From contig NZ_CP147518.1 in NCBI RefSeq assembly GCF_037201965.1, positions 2,665,001 to 2,729,000 of the forward strand: a stretch of 64,000 nt of DNA, read 5' to 3'. Both the position numbers and the translations under genes were made by a program. Below the pieces are notes generated by a model. That model had not been told where the DNA came from. It saw only the letters and a program-made list of their open reading frames with translations, and ran no database searches. The stretch comes from Spirosoma sp. SC4-14 (GTDB lineage: Bacteria; Bacteroidota; Bacteroidia; Cytophagales; Spirosomataceae). Within the stretch, counting starts at the first letter, position 1. Every line of letters starts with the position of its first letter. Shown piece by piece: positions 26,525 through 35,466 of this stretch.

Positions 26525-29263
26525 CTACTCGGTCCGAAGCGATTTTACGGGATTCATCAATGCCGCTTTGATGCTGTGAAAACTTACTGTTGCCAGAGCA
26601 ATCAGGATGGCAGCAAGACCAACCAGCACAAATACCCACACACTGATCGCCACATGGTAAGGGTAATTGTTGAGCCATTGTTGCATACTGAACCAGGCCA
26701 GCGGAATAGCAATGGCCAACGCTATCAGAACTAGCTTGATAAAATCCTGGGAAAGCGCAACTATAATGTTTGGAGTGCTGGCTCCCAGTACTTTACGAAT
26801 GCCAATTTCTTTTGTGCGCTGCTCAATAACCATCAGGGCAATGGCAAACAGGCCAATACACGATAGGAGAATGGCAATGCCCGACGCAAGACTGAAAATT
26901 CGTGAAAGCATATCTTCGTTCTGGTACCAGGCGTCGACGTTTTCGTCCAGAAACGACCCGATGAATTCCGACTGCGGAGCGATCTCTTTCCATACCTGTT
27001 GCAACTTAGCCATCGATCCGGCCAGGTTATGGGGGGCTACCCGCACAAACAGATAGCGTATGGGTTCGTTATTGGACAAATACATACTGATGGGTTTGTG
27101 CACATCAGTGAGCGAATACAAATGAAAATCGGGAACAATGCCAATTATTTGAGGGGCCGATGCTGTTGTGTCGGTATCGTCGCGTAGAAATACCCCGACC
27201 GGATTAGCTTCGCCCATCATCTTGGCCATACTTTCGGTAACGATTACCCGATTCGCCGAATCGGCAGCATACGCCCGGTCGAAGTCACGACCCGCTTTTA
27301 GTTTAATACCCAAGGTCTTGAGGTAATCATAATCAACCAGCAGCCAGTCGGTCAAAATATCTTTACCCTTGTAGTTGAAACCATAGCCAATGCGGGAACT
27401 GACGTGATCTTTGCCACGCCCCAGGTTGAGGCCCGAACCCGTTATCGATAGCACCGATGGATCGCCCGTGAGCTTGTTGCGTAGCCGTTGCAGTACCTGC
27501 CGACCACTTACCTGATTGCCAACCGGAATGCTGATAACCTGTTCTTTCTGAAAACCAAGCGGTTGCTCGCGCAGATAATCGACTTGCTGGAGGGCAATGA
27601 TTGTGCAGCAGGCCAATAGTGTTGATATGGAAAACTGGCTGACAATTAGCGAGTTGCGAAGGATTCCTGGTCGTTTCAGCGAGATTTTCCCTTTCAATAC
27701 GTCAACCGGATTAAACCGGGCCATTTGCCAGGCCGGATAGCCACCGGCTACCAGTGTAACAACCAGAAATAAGGCGAAAATCAACGCGATAAAACCCGGT
27801 TGAAGCATATAATCAATAGAAAGTTTCGACTGGAACGTAGCATTGAACGTCGGCAGGAGCAGATAGGCAAGGAGCAGTCCAAGAGCAAATCCGGCAAAAC
27901 AAATCAGCGTCGATTCGCCCCATATTTGCACGAATAGCTGTTTCTTCAACGCTCCCAGCGATTTTCGTACGCCCACTTCTTTTGCCCTGGTAAACGAACG
28001 GGCAATGCTGAGATTAATGAAATTGATACACGCAATGAGCAGTATGAAGGTGGCAATCCCCATCAATACATAGACAAGGGCAATGGGTGCCCCCCGGCCA
28101 TCGTTAATATTCCTGTCAAAATGGATATTGGCGATTTTTTGAATCCGGAGCGCAAAGAGATCACCCCGTTCGTCGGGCTTTGCGCCTTTTGTCTTCAGGT
28201 TGTTCAGTGTGCCAGCGTAGTATTTGGCAACAAACGGTTTCAGACGCTGTTCAAACGTTGCCTGACTGATTGTAGCGGGTAATTTGATGAAAACCTGTAG
28301 TAAGCCAAAATCCCAATGATCTTTTGAATCCTGATAATTAGGCAGGTTTTCAGTGCGAATCAGGGCATCGTACTGAATGGTTGAGTTGGAAGGCGCATTT
28401 CCCAGAATGCCACTAACAATATACTGTTTCTGCTTGCCATCATTGCTGACCAGCACGGCTTTACCCATCGGATCTTTGTCGCCAAAAATGGCTTTGGCCA
28501 TGTTTTCGCTCAGAACAATGCTGCTCAGATTACGAAGTGCATTGTCTGGATTTCCTTTGATAAGTGGAAAGGAGAAAATTTTAAAGAAATCAGGGTCGGT
28601 CAGATAAACCGCCTTATCAAAGTAGTTGCCTTTGTATTCGACCAGACTTTTGCGGATATTGATGACTCGGGTGGCCGCTTCCAGTTCGGGGAAATCGGCT
28701 TTCAGAGCAGGCATCAGCGGCAGCGGCATTGTGCCGGATTTAACCATTTTTTCCGGATCATTCGACACCATATAGGTCTGAAAAATCCGGTCGCCGTCTT
28801 TATGGAACGAGTCGTAGGTAAGTTGCAAATAGGCTGTCAGAAACAAAAACAGGCAAATGCAGAACGCGACAGATAACCCCACTACATTGATGGATGCGTA
28901 ACTTTTACTCCGCCAGAGGGTGCGAAACGCAATTTTAAGGTAATTCCGTAACATATCGGGATGAAGAAAAAAGGGTTGTGGGTAATCATTGGTTTTATAG
29001 CGGTACGCGTTGCCAGTGCCTGATCGGGTTGTGGCCTGAGCAAGGTTGGCAATACGGCGTCTGATAAAATAAGGACGAACAAATTTCAGTACTTCCAGCG
29101 CATAGAACTGACGGGCTCTGGATACCCCAGCGTCGGCCACCTGCTGGGCAAACTGTTCGTGTAAATCGCCCAGAAGCTCTTCCTGTAAATGAAGAGGACA
29201 TACCCAGGTTATGAGTCGGTCGGCCCATGCGGGTGGATTTGGGGTTTGTGGGTTATCGACCAT
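26525..29263 (-). CDS. FtsX/MacB-type ABC transporter permease with N-terminal prefix domain
   Basis: A 912-residue inner-membrane protein. Residues 1-90 form the soluble 'permease prefix' domain (P-A-W-A-D-R-L-I-T-W ... L-L-G-D-L-H-E-Q-F). The permease part holds two repeats, each with a periplasmic MacB-PCD-like domain and an FtsX block of helices. The typical K-E-V-G-V-R-K-S-L-G-A and K-E-I-G-I-R-K-V-L-G-A motifs follow the first helix of each block. No ATPase is encoded nearby, which is usual for this Bacteroidota family. It starts 3 bp after the PadR gene, so the pair is one transcript, and PadR probably represses it. Confidence 0.9.
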   Translation of the reverse strand: MVDNPQTPNPPAWADRLITWVCPLHLQEELLGDLHEQFAQQVADAGVSRARQFYALEVLKFVRPYFIRRRIANLAQATTRSGTGNAYRYKTNDYPQPFFLHPDMLRNYLKIAFRTLWRSKSYASINVVGLSVAFCICLFLFLTAYLQLTYDSFHKDGDRIFQTYMVSNDPEKMVKSGTMPLPLMPALKADFPELEAATRVINIRKSLVEYKGNYFDKAVYLTDPDFFKIFSFPLIKGNPDNALRNLSSIVLSENMAKAIFGDKDPMGKAVLVSNDGKQKQYIVSGILGNAPSNSTIQYDALIRTENLPNYQDSKDHWDFGLLQVFIKLPATISQATFEQRLKPFVAKYYAGTLNNLKTKGAKPDERGDLFALRIQKIANIHFDRNINDGRGAPIALVYVLMGIATFILLIACINFINLSIARSFTRAKEVGVRKSLGALKKQLFVQIWGESTLICFAGFALGLLLAYLLLPTFNATFQSKLSIDYMLQPGFIALIFALFLVVTLVAGGYPAWQMARFNPVDVLKGKISLKRPGILRNSLIVSQFSISTLLACCTIIALQQVDYLREQPLGFQKEQVISIPVGNQVSGRQVLQRLRNKLTGDPSVLSITGSGLNLGRGKDHVSSRIGYGFNYKGKDILTDWLLVDYDYLKTLGIKLKAGRDFDRAYAADSANRVIVTESMAKMMGEANPVGVFLRDDTDTTASAPQIIGIVPDFHLYSLTDVHKPISMYLSNNEPIRYLFVRVAPHNLAGSMAKLQQVWKEIAPQSEFIGSFLDENVDAWYQNEDMLSRIFSLASGIAILLSCIGLFAIALMVIEQRTKEIGIRKVLGASTPNIIVALSQDFIKLVLIALAIAIPLAWFSMQQWLNNYPYHVAISVWVFVLVGLAAILIALATVSFHSIKAALMNPVKSLRTE

Positions 29264-29266
29264 GAG

Positions 29267-29593
29267 CTATGTTAAAGAAGGGTTTTGAATAGAGTCCCAG
29301 AGTTGGTTACGCACATCCCGAATGTCGCTCAGTGTTTGTTTGCCTGCTGCGGTTATGGTAAACAGGCGTTTCCGACGCCCGCCCCGTGTGGTGGTGCCAC
29401 CGCCCAGTTCTGACCAGACAAAGCCTTTTTCTTCCAGTCGGTATAGCGCAATGTGTACGCCACTCAGGCTAATGGTTCGGTTTGTTCGTTGTTTCAGTTC
29501 GTCGGCAATGGCCACACCATAGGCTCCGCCTTCCAGAGCGGCAACGGTAAGTAAGACCAGTTCTTCAAATTCGCCTAAGTAAGCTCTTCCCAT
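29267..29593 (-). CDS. PadR-family transcriptional regulator
   Basis: A 108-residue winged-helix repressor. The PadR N-terminal domain is visible: L-G-E-F-E-E-L-V-L-L-T-V-A, then G-A-Y-G-V-A-I-A-D-E-L, S-L-S-G-V-H-I-A-L-Y-R-L-E-E-K-G-F-V (recognition helix and wing start), and T-T-R-G-G-R-R-K-R-L-F-T-I-T-A-A-G. In Bacteroidota such genes commonly precede prefix-domain FtsX permeases, as here, and are thought to respond to a ligand or envelope stress. A 7-bp inverted repeat at 29711-29730 upstream is a possible operator. Confidence 0.92.
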   Translation of the reverse strand: MGRAYLGEFEELVLLTVAALEGGAYGVAIADELKQRTNRTISLSGVHIALYRLEEKGFVWSELGGGTTTRGGRRKRLFTITAAGKQTLSDIRDVRNQLWDSIQNPSLT

Positions 29594-29710
29594 GCTGGTT
29601 GGCAGTCGCTACTGATTTGATTATAATTTGCTAAACAAATGGCTTGCCAAACTAACAAACGCCCCAATGCGCTCTGTTAATACGCATTTGAAAGAAGAGG
29701 ATAAACCGTT

Positions 29711-29730
29711 GCTGTCCGTTTATGGACAGC
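29711..29730. promoter_or_regulatory. Inverted repeat GCTGTCC-N6-GGACAGC, possible operator
   Basis: A perfect 7-bp dyad lies in the divergent region between padR and the ECF sigma gene, with a further half-site TGGACAG at 29744-29750. The size and position would suit a dimeric repressor such as PadR. This is inference only. Confidence 0.4.
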
Positions 29731-29886
29731 ATTTGTTCACTACTGGACAGGCTCGACCGCAGTTTAGTAAGCAGAAAACCGGGCCATAGGAAAGGATTGC
29801 ATTGCCGAGCATAATAATTATTCTATTTGATCAATATAAAATGTTATTCGCTGTCTTTACCTTTAATACAGTAAAATACATACTCC

Positions 29887-30498
29887 TTGGAACGTTTTAC
29901 TGCAGCCAGTTATCGGGAATTACCAGCACAGGAACTCTGGCAACGCTTCAGAGCCGGAGACGAACGTGCATTAGGCGAGTTGGCCAGAGAACATTATTCT
30001 GGTCTCTTTAACTATGGCCGACGGCTAACAACCGACTCAGAACTGGTGTGGGATACTATTCAGGACTTGTTTCTGGAACTATGGGACCATCGGGAAACAA
30101 TTGGTACGGCCGTTTTTGTAAAAACATACCTGCTCAAAGCGCTGCGCTATAAATTGCTCAAAGCCCGCTCGCAGCAATCGCCAATCCCTTTCGACGACCA
30201 CGGCGAGGGGACCGGGCCATTTTCGGTGTCTATTGAAGACGAGATTATAGACCAGGAACTGCATACCGAGCAGGCTCGTCTGTTGCGGCAATTGATGGCT
30301 GGTCTTACAAAACGTCAGCAGGAAGTGCTGTATCTGCGTTTTTACCAAAACCTCGATAATCACGAAATTGCGCAGATTATGGGGTTGGAGCGACAGAGTG
30401 TCGCCAATTTGCTGCACCGTACGTTCAAAGAGCTGCGTAGCCAGTGGTCGCCCAACCTACTCCTTTCCGTAATCCCCTTTCTTACCGCCCACTTGTAG
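29887..30498 (+). CDS. ECF RNA polymerase sigma factor
   Basis: A 203-residue ECF sigma factor. Region 2 (about 20-95) contains D-E-R-A-L-G-E-L-A-R-E-H-Y and D-T-I-Q-D-L-F-L-E-L-W, and region 4 (about 137-190) contains L-T-K-R-Q-Q-E-V-L-Y-L-R-F-Y and an I-A-Q-I-M-G-L-E-R-Q-S-V-A-N-L-L helix-turn-helix. The start must be the TTG at 29887, since an in-frame stop lies 15 bp upstream and no ATG follows before region 2. A FecR anti-sigma and an STN-bearing SusC follow, the usual trans-envelope signalling set, so this sigma probably activates the SusC/D operon on substrate binding. Confidence 0.93.
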   Translation: MERFTAASYRELPAQELWQRFRAGDERALGELAREHYSGLFNYGRRLTTDSELVWDTIQDLFLELWDHRETIGTAVFVKTYLLKALRYKLLKARSQQSPIPFDDHGEGTGPFSVSIEDEIIDQELHTEQARLLRQLMAGLTKRQQEVLYLRFYQNLDNHEIAQIMGLERQSVANLLHRTFKELRSQWSPNLLLSVIPFLTAHL

Positions 30499-30656
30499 CA
30501 GCGCTTCTGCTTCTGGAGACGCTGTATTGTTCCCTTCGGTTGAGTAGGCTTCTTCTGAATTGCATTATAAGGGAAAATTTTTTTACGATTTTTTGAGTAT
30601 GGCCAGCCAGACTTCGACACTATAGGGTAAAGCAACTCAGAGTGCTTCGCTCTACT

Positions 30657-31790
30657 ATGAACTATAAGACGTATAACGCTGAGGATTTTCTGTTCGACGA
30701 GTCGTTTCGACAATGGACCAGCGGTTCTTCGCCACAAGCAGCCGTTTTTTGGGAACAATGGCTACTGGAAAATCCCGACCGTGCCGATATAGTCAGGCAG
30801 GCTCAGGAGTTAGTCCGGGCTCTAAATGAGCACTATGGCAATGAGGTGACGGAAGAGCGCATAAACAGCGAGATTGATCGGTTGATGCAACGGGCCGCCG
30901 AACGTCGGGATACTGAAAGCGAAGCGACAGTTATTCGGTTGCCACAACCTCCATTGCTGCAACGGAAGTTGTGGCGTTGGGTGGCTGCGGCTTCGGTAGT
31001 GGTTAGTGTGGGGCTGGCTATCTGGCTGTATGGATTTTTCATGAACCAACGACACCGTCAAACGACGTATGCTGATCTGACAAAAGCATCGGGTGTTCGG
31101 CTTCAGGAAAAAGTCAACAACACTGCTCAGATAATGAATGTCGTATTGAACGATGGCAGTGTAGTTACCTTACAACCGAAAAGCCGATTAAGCTATCCCT
31201 CTCAATTTGAAGCACGTAGCCGGACCGTTTACCTCAATGGCGAAGCCTTTTTCGATGTTGTAAAAAACCCGGCAAAGCCCTTCCTGATCTATGCCAATCA
31301 GACAGTTACACAGGTGCTGGGGACAAGCTTTTTAGTGCGGGCATACGACAATGAACAGAACGTGGTCGTAACGGTACGAACGGGCCGGGTGTCGGTCTAT
31401 AAACAACAGGATTTCGAGAAAGCCCAGCAGTTGGGAAGCCAAAAGATTTTGGGAGTGATTCTGATGCCCAATCAGCAGATGACCTTAAATCTGGATAATA
31501 ACCGGCTTCAAAAACAATCGGTTGAACAGCCCAGAGCTTTGCAGCCTGAGATGGTAAAGCAGGAGCAGGTATATGAGGATGCACCCGTTGCGAAGGTATT
31601 CGAAAACATTGAACGTGCCTACGGGGTGAAGTTGCTTTATACAAAAGAAGACTTATCCGCCTGTTTGGTCAATATCACATTCTCAAATGAAAGTCTGCTT
31701 GAACGACTGGAGGTAATTTGTCAGACCATTGGCGCTACGTATGAGGTGCAGGATGGTCAGATTGTTATCAACAGTAAAGGTTGTCAATAG
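30657..31790 (+). CDS. FecR-family anti-sigma factor
   Basis: A 377-residue single-pass inner-membrane protein. A cytoplasmic N-terminus (about 1-103) should bind the sigma factor and begins Y-N-A-E-D-F-L-F-D-E-S-F-R-Q-W. One membrane helix follows (about 105-127). The periplasmic FecR domain has V-V-L-N-D-G-S-V-V-T-L-Q-P-K-S-R-L and V-Y-L-N-G-E-A-F-F-D-V, and a C-terminal STN-like segment ends the protein (V-A-K-V-F-E-N-I-E-R-A-Y-G). It relays the TonB-receptor signal to the ECF factor. The ATG at 30657 is preferred over the GTG at 30642. Confidence 0.93.
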   Translation: MNYKTYNAEDFLFDESFRQWTSGSSPQAAVFWEQWLLENPDRADIVRQAQELVRALNEHYGNEVTEERINSEIDRLMQRAAERRDTESEATVIRLPQPPLLQRKLWRWVAAASVVVSVGLAIWLYGFFMNQRHRQTTYADLTKASGVRLQEKVNNTAQIMNVVLNDGSVVTLQPKSRLSYPSQFEARSRTVYLNGEAFFDVVKNPAKPFLIYANQTVTQVLGTSFLVRAYDNEQNVVVTVRTGRVSVYKQQDFEKAQQLGSQKILGVILMPNQQMTLNLDNNRLQKQSVEQPRALQPEMVKQEQVYEDAPVAKVFENIERAYGVKLLYTKEDLSACLVNITFSNESLLERLEVICQTIGATYEVQDGQIVINSKGCQ

Positions 31791-31883
31791 GTTGATAACT
31801 AAGCCATTAATTCATAATTCTCTACTCATAAACCCACCTTTTATGCCGTAGCCTATGACAAAATAAGCTAAATCAGAACGAAA

Positions 31884-31954
31884 GAAGCCAGCGATGATTC
31901 CGGCATCACTGGCTTCAGATACACCCTTGTTCGAGACCCTCATCCAGGATGAGG
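31884..31954 (+). promoter_or_regulatory. Two hairpins in the susC leader
   Basis: A 13-position stem with one mismatch (31884-31896 with 31904-31916, 7-nt loop) is followed by a perfect 8-bp dyad CCTCATCC-A-GGATGAGG (31938-31954). Both lie in the 218-bp gap between fecR and susC. The downstream sequence lacks a long U run. They may form an attenuator or an mRNA-processing site. Confidence 0.45.
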
Positions 31955-32008
31955 CAGGGGGTTCTTTGTCCATTTCAAAATTCAAATAGCCAAAAAACAA
32001 GCAAAAGT

Positions 32009-35000
32009 ATGAAAGAACTTCGACAACCGCTTAGCCTGTTGCGTAGCCTTATGAAATTTACGGTCTATCAGTTTCTATTAGCGGCTATTCTGGCCGGTCT
32101 GGCCACCGCCCGATCGGTTGAAGCACAGCAGGTCATGGATTCGCGGATCACACTCCGTGCCGATAACATGACCATGAAAACTGTGCTGAACCAACTAGGG
32201 CGTCAGGCCGATGTCCGTTTTGCCTATCGGTCTGCGCTTAAACAATTAAACAGCCGGGTATCAGTAAATGCTACCAATCAGCGTTTAGGCGAAATCCTGG
32301 ATTATTTGCTGAAACCCCTCAATGTCACCTATAGCGTAAAAGGTCGGCATATTATTCTCAATCAGGAGCCGCCTGTTGCCCGGTCGGTTTCTGAAATTGA
32401 TTTCACCAGCAACGATCCGTTCAACGACCGCACCATATCGGGGACCGTATCCGATGAATCGGGAGTTGGCTTGCCGGGTGTGAGCGTAATTGTTAAAGGA
32501 ACCCAGCGAGGAACCACAACCGATGCCAATGGCCTGTTTCGGATGAACCTGCTCACGGGCGACGATGTGCTGGTATTCAGTTTTGTGGGTTATATAAGCC
32601 AGGAGGTAACCGTAGGTGATCAGACATCGATGAATGTTCGGCTGGCCACCGATACCAAAAACCTGAGTGAGGTAGTTGTTGTAGGGTATGGAACACAGAA
32701 ACGATCGGACCTGACGGGGTCGATTTCGTCCGTAAAATCGGAAGATGTGAAAAACCTGCCGGTCCGAAGTGTCAATGAAGCCTTGCAGGGACGAGCGGCC
32801 GGGGTGCAGGTGACGCGCAACGACGGTGCGCCGGGCGGAAATTCTGACATTGTGATCCGGGGAGTTGGCTCTATTGGTGGAATGGCTCCCCTGTACATTG
32901 TCGATGGTATTCGGATGTCGTCGGGAAACAACTTCAACCTGCAGGATGTCGAATCCATCGAAATTCTGAAGGATGCCAGTGCTGCTGCCATTTATGGAGC
33001 ACAGGCAGCCGGTGGCGTTGTGCTCGTGACCACAAAACGGGGTACTGCCATGGACAAAATGAGCATCAATTTTAATGCGTACTATGGCGTTCGGAAGCCG
33101 CTTCATTTATATAAACTCCTCAATACATCGGACTACTATACGGCTAAAACGGCCTTTGGGGTAGCTACCAATAGCTGGGGTGATCCGAAAACATTGCCGG
33201 ATAATGACTGGGTGAAGGATATCTTTACCAACGGAGTAGAGCAAAGCTATTCGCTTTCCCTGTCGGGGGCTTCGGCAAAAAGCAATTACTACCTGTCGGC
33301 CAATTACCAGCGCGAGGGTGGTACCATTATCGATAACTATTTTGAGCGGTATGGGCTTCGTTCGAATGCCGATTTTAAAATTAACAAGAAGATTAAGGTT
33401 GGCGAAACGCTCTTTGCCTGGATGACCAATACCAATCCGACCGTAACGACTACGTTCCCCTTCCGGTCGGCACCGGTGATTCCGATTTATGATGCCAGCA
33501 ATGCATATGGTGGCTGGGCCAAAACAGGCAACTACTTTGGCGGTCCCAATCTGGTGGCACAGGAATATCAGAACCATATGTTGAATCAGACCTATGCACT
33601 GGAAGGCAATGTGTATGCCGACTGGGAGATTGTACCCGGCCTGAATTTCCGGTCAACGTTCGGGGCGTCGATCTATAATGTCAAAAACTACAAGTTCACA
33701 GAAGCCTATGACTATGGAATTGTCGCCAATCGGGTAGCAGCCTTGAACCGGGAAATCGACAATCAACGCAACCTGACAGCCAACTTCGTACTGACCTATG
33801 CCAAAACTGTTGGTTTGCACGAATTTAAGGCACTGGCTGGGTATGAGGCTTATAAATCGGATTTGAGCAGTCTGGTGGCGTCTGCCCAGGGGTTTCCGTA
33901 TGTGACCTACAACCTGGCCCTATCGACCAACCCCAGTAGTTACGTAGCCAGTGGTGGCGAATTACCACAGACCCGGATTCTGTCGCAATTTGGCCGGATC
34001 AACTATACCTATGCGAGTAAATACCTGTTAACGGCAACCATCCGCCGGGATGGCTCCGACCGCTTCGGGCCAACCAACAAGTTCGGTGTTTTTCCGTCGG
34101 CCTCGGTAGGCTGGAAAATGAATGAAGAAGCCTTTATTCGGGATAATCTCACGTTTGTGACAAACCTGAAACTACGGGCCAGTTATGGTAAACTGGGAAG
34201 CACGAGCAACATTCCTCAGTACACGTATTTATCGTCCTACGGTGGTTCGGGTGGTACAAACAGTATGGGTCTGGCCGATGGTAGCCGCGCAAAAGGGTAT
34301 GCATTGACGGCACAGTTGGCCAACCAGAATATCAAGTGGGAATCGGTGCTTCAGACTGATATTGGTCTGGATGTTGGACTGTTGAAAAATGCTTTGAATA
34401 TCACTGTCGATTGGTATAATCGCCAGACACAGGGGATGATTTATCAGGTGCCCGTAGCTTTGTCGGCCGGGTTTGGTAGTACGTATGTCTACACCAATAT
34501 TGGTCAGATGAGCAATAAAGGTCTGGAACTAGCCGTCGATTATCGGGGAAAAAAGGGGGCGTTCACGTATGGAATTACCGCGAACACCTCATTTAACCAC
34601 AATCTGGTAAAACAACTGGATGGCACCAACAACAACCCGATCACCGATGGATCGGCGGCTCTGGATCTGGATGGAAATGCTGCCCGTACGCAAATAGGTC
34701 ATCCATTGAGTCAGTTTTATGGCTATATCGTCGATGGTATTTTTCAGTCAAATAATGAAGTGACGGCCTTAAACGAACAGGCGCAGAAAGCCGCTGGCTC
34801 AACGTCTATCTATTATCAGAATGCGGGTACGGCCGCCGGTGATTTGAAGTTCAGAGATACCAATGGCGATGGCCGAATCACGATTGCCGACAAAACGTTT
34901 ATTGGCAATCCCTGGCCTAAAATGACGTATGGTCTTACGCTAAACCTAGGCTGGAAAGGAATCGACTTAACGGCACTGTTTCAGGGGGTTCAGGGTGTCG

Positions 35001-35446
35001 ACGTATACAACGGAACCAAGTATTATCGGGAGTACTTTTATGGCGACTACAACAGCACGAAGGATATTCTCAATTCCTCCTTTTTTAATGGAAATGGCCT
35101 GACCAATCAGCCGCGTGTGGGCGTAACCAATTCGGCTGGGGTTTTCTCGCGTGATCCGAACCAGAACTATGGCCGTGTTTCCAGCTACTTCGTAGAAGAT
35201 GGCTCGTTCCTGAAACTGCGGAATTTACAACTTGGCTATACGCTGCCCACAACGCTCATGAAGTCTCTGAAAATCTCGAATCTGAGGATTTATGCACAGG
35301 GGCAAAACATACTTACGCTGACAAAATATAGCGGTCTCGATCCGGAAGTGCTGGGCGTAAACGGTACTACGGCCCGTGGTATTGACACCATCAACTCCTA
35401 CCCGCGTACCATGCTGCTGTCGATGGGTATCAACATGAGTTTCTAA
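32009..35446 (+). CDS. SusC/RagA-family TonB-linked outer-membrane receptor with STN domain
   Basis: A 1145-residue receptor. The signal peptide ends S-V-E-A-Q. An STN signalling domain (about 47-115, D-N-M-T-M-K-T-V-L-N-Q-L) is followed by a carboxypeptidase-regulatory-like fold (I-S-G-T-V-S-D-E-S-G ... T-T-D-A-N-G), the SusC-type plug start (V-V-V-V-G-Y-G-T-Q-K-R), the plug (I-E-I-L-K-D-A-S-A-A-A-I-Y-G) and a large barrel. The STN domain shows that it signals through the FecR/ECF pair upstream. With SusD 20 bp downstream it should form a lid-and-bucket importer for an oligosaccharide or peptide. The ATG at 32009 is chosen over the GTG-type start at 31949 because the signal peptide follows closely. 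Confidence 0.95.
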   Translation: MKELRQPLSLLRSLMKFTVYQFLLAAILAGLATARSVEAQQVMDSRITLRADNMTMKTVLNQLGRQADVRFAYRSALKQLNSRVSVNATNQRLGEILDYLLKPLNVTYSVKGRHIILNQEPPVARSVSEIDFTSNDPFNDRTISGTVSDESGVGLPGVSVIVKGTQRGTTTDANGLFRMNLLTGDDVLVFSFVGYISQEVTVGDQTSMNVRLATDTKNLSEVVVVGYGTQKRSDLTGSISSVKSEDVKNLPVRSVNEALQGRAAGVQVTRNDGAPGGNSDIVIRGVGSIGGMAPLYIVDGIRMSSGNNFNLQDVESIEILKDASAAAIYGAQAAGGVVLVTTKRGTAMDKMSINFNAYYGVRKPLHLYKLLNTSDYYTAKTAFGVATNSWGDPKTLPDNDWVKDIFTNGVEQSYSLSLSGASAKSNYYLSANYQREGGTIIDNYFERYGLRSNADFKINKKIKVGETLFAWMTNTNPTVTTTFPFRSAPVIPIYDASNAYGGWAKTGNYFGGPNLVAQEYQNHMLNQTYALEGNVYADWEIVPGLNFRSTFGASIYNVKNYKFTEAYDYGIVANRVAALNREIDNQRNLTANFVLTYAKTVGLHEFKALAGYEAYKSDLSSLVASAQGFPYVTYNLALSTNPSSYVASGGELPQTRILSQFGRINYTYASKYLLTATIRRDGSDRFGPTNKFGVFPSASVGWKMNEEAFIRDNLTFVTNLKLRASYGKLGSTSNIPQYTYLSSYGGSGGTNSMGLADGSRAKGYALTAQLANQNIKWESVLQTDIGLDVGLLKNALNITVDWYNRQTQGMIYQVPVALSAGFGSTYVYTNIGQMSNKGLELAVDYRGKKGAFTYGITANTSFNHNLVKQLDGTNNNPITDGSAALDLDGNAARTQIGHPLSQFYGYIVDGIFQSNNEVTALNEQAQKAAGSTSIYYQNAGTAAGDLKFRDTNGDGRITIADKTFIGNPWPKMTYGLTLNLGWKGIDLTALFQGVQGVDVYNGTKYYREYFYGDYNSTKDILNSSFFNGNGLTNQPRVGVTNSAGVFSRDPNQNYGRVSSYFVEDGSFLKLRNLQLGYTLPTTLMKSLKISNLRIYAQGQNILTLTKYSGLDPEVLGVNGTTARGIDTINSYPRTMLLSMGINMSF

Positions 35447-35466
35447 CTTCCAAAGCCATTCCTGTT

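Noticed and set aside
29802..30011. Plus-strand ATG frame before the ECF sigma gene
   Set aside because: It overlaps the sigma gene out of frame and its product is not family-like; the sigma start is the TTG at 29887.
32285..33106. 273-codon open frame on the minus strand
   Set aside because: Antisense to the STN and plug region of SusC; the translated product is low-complexity and unlike any family.
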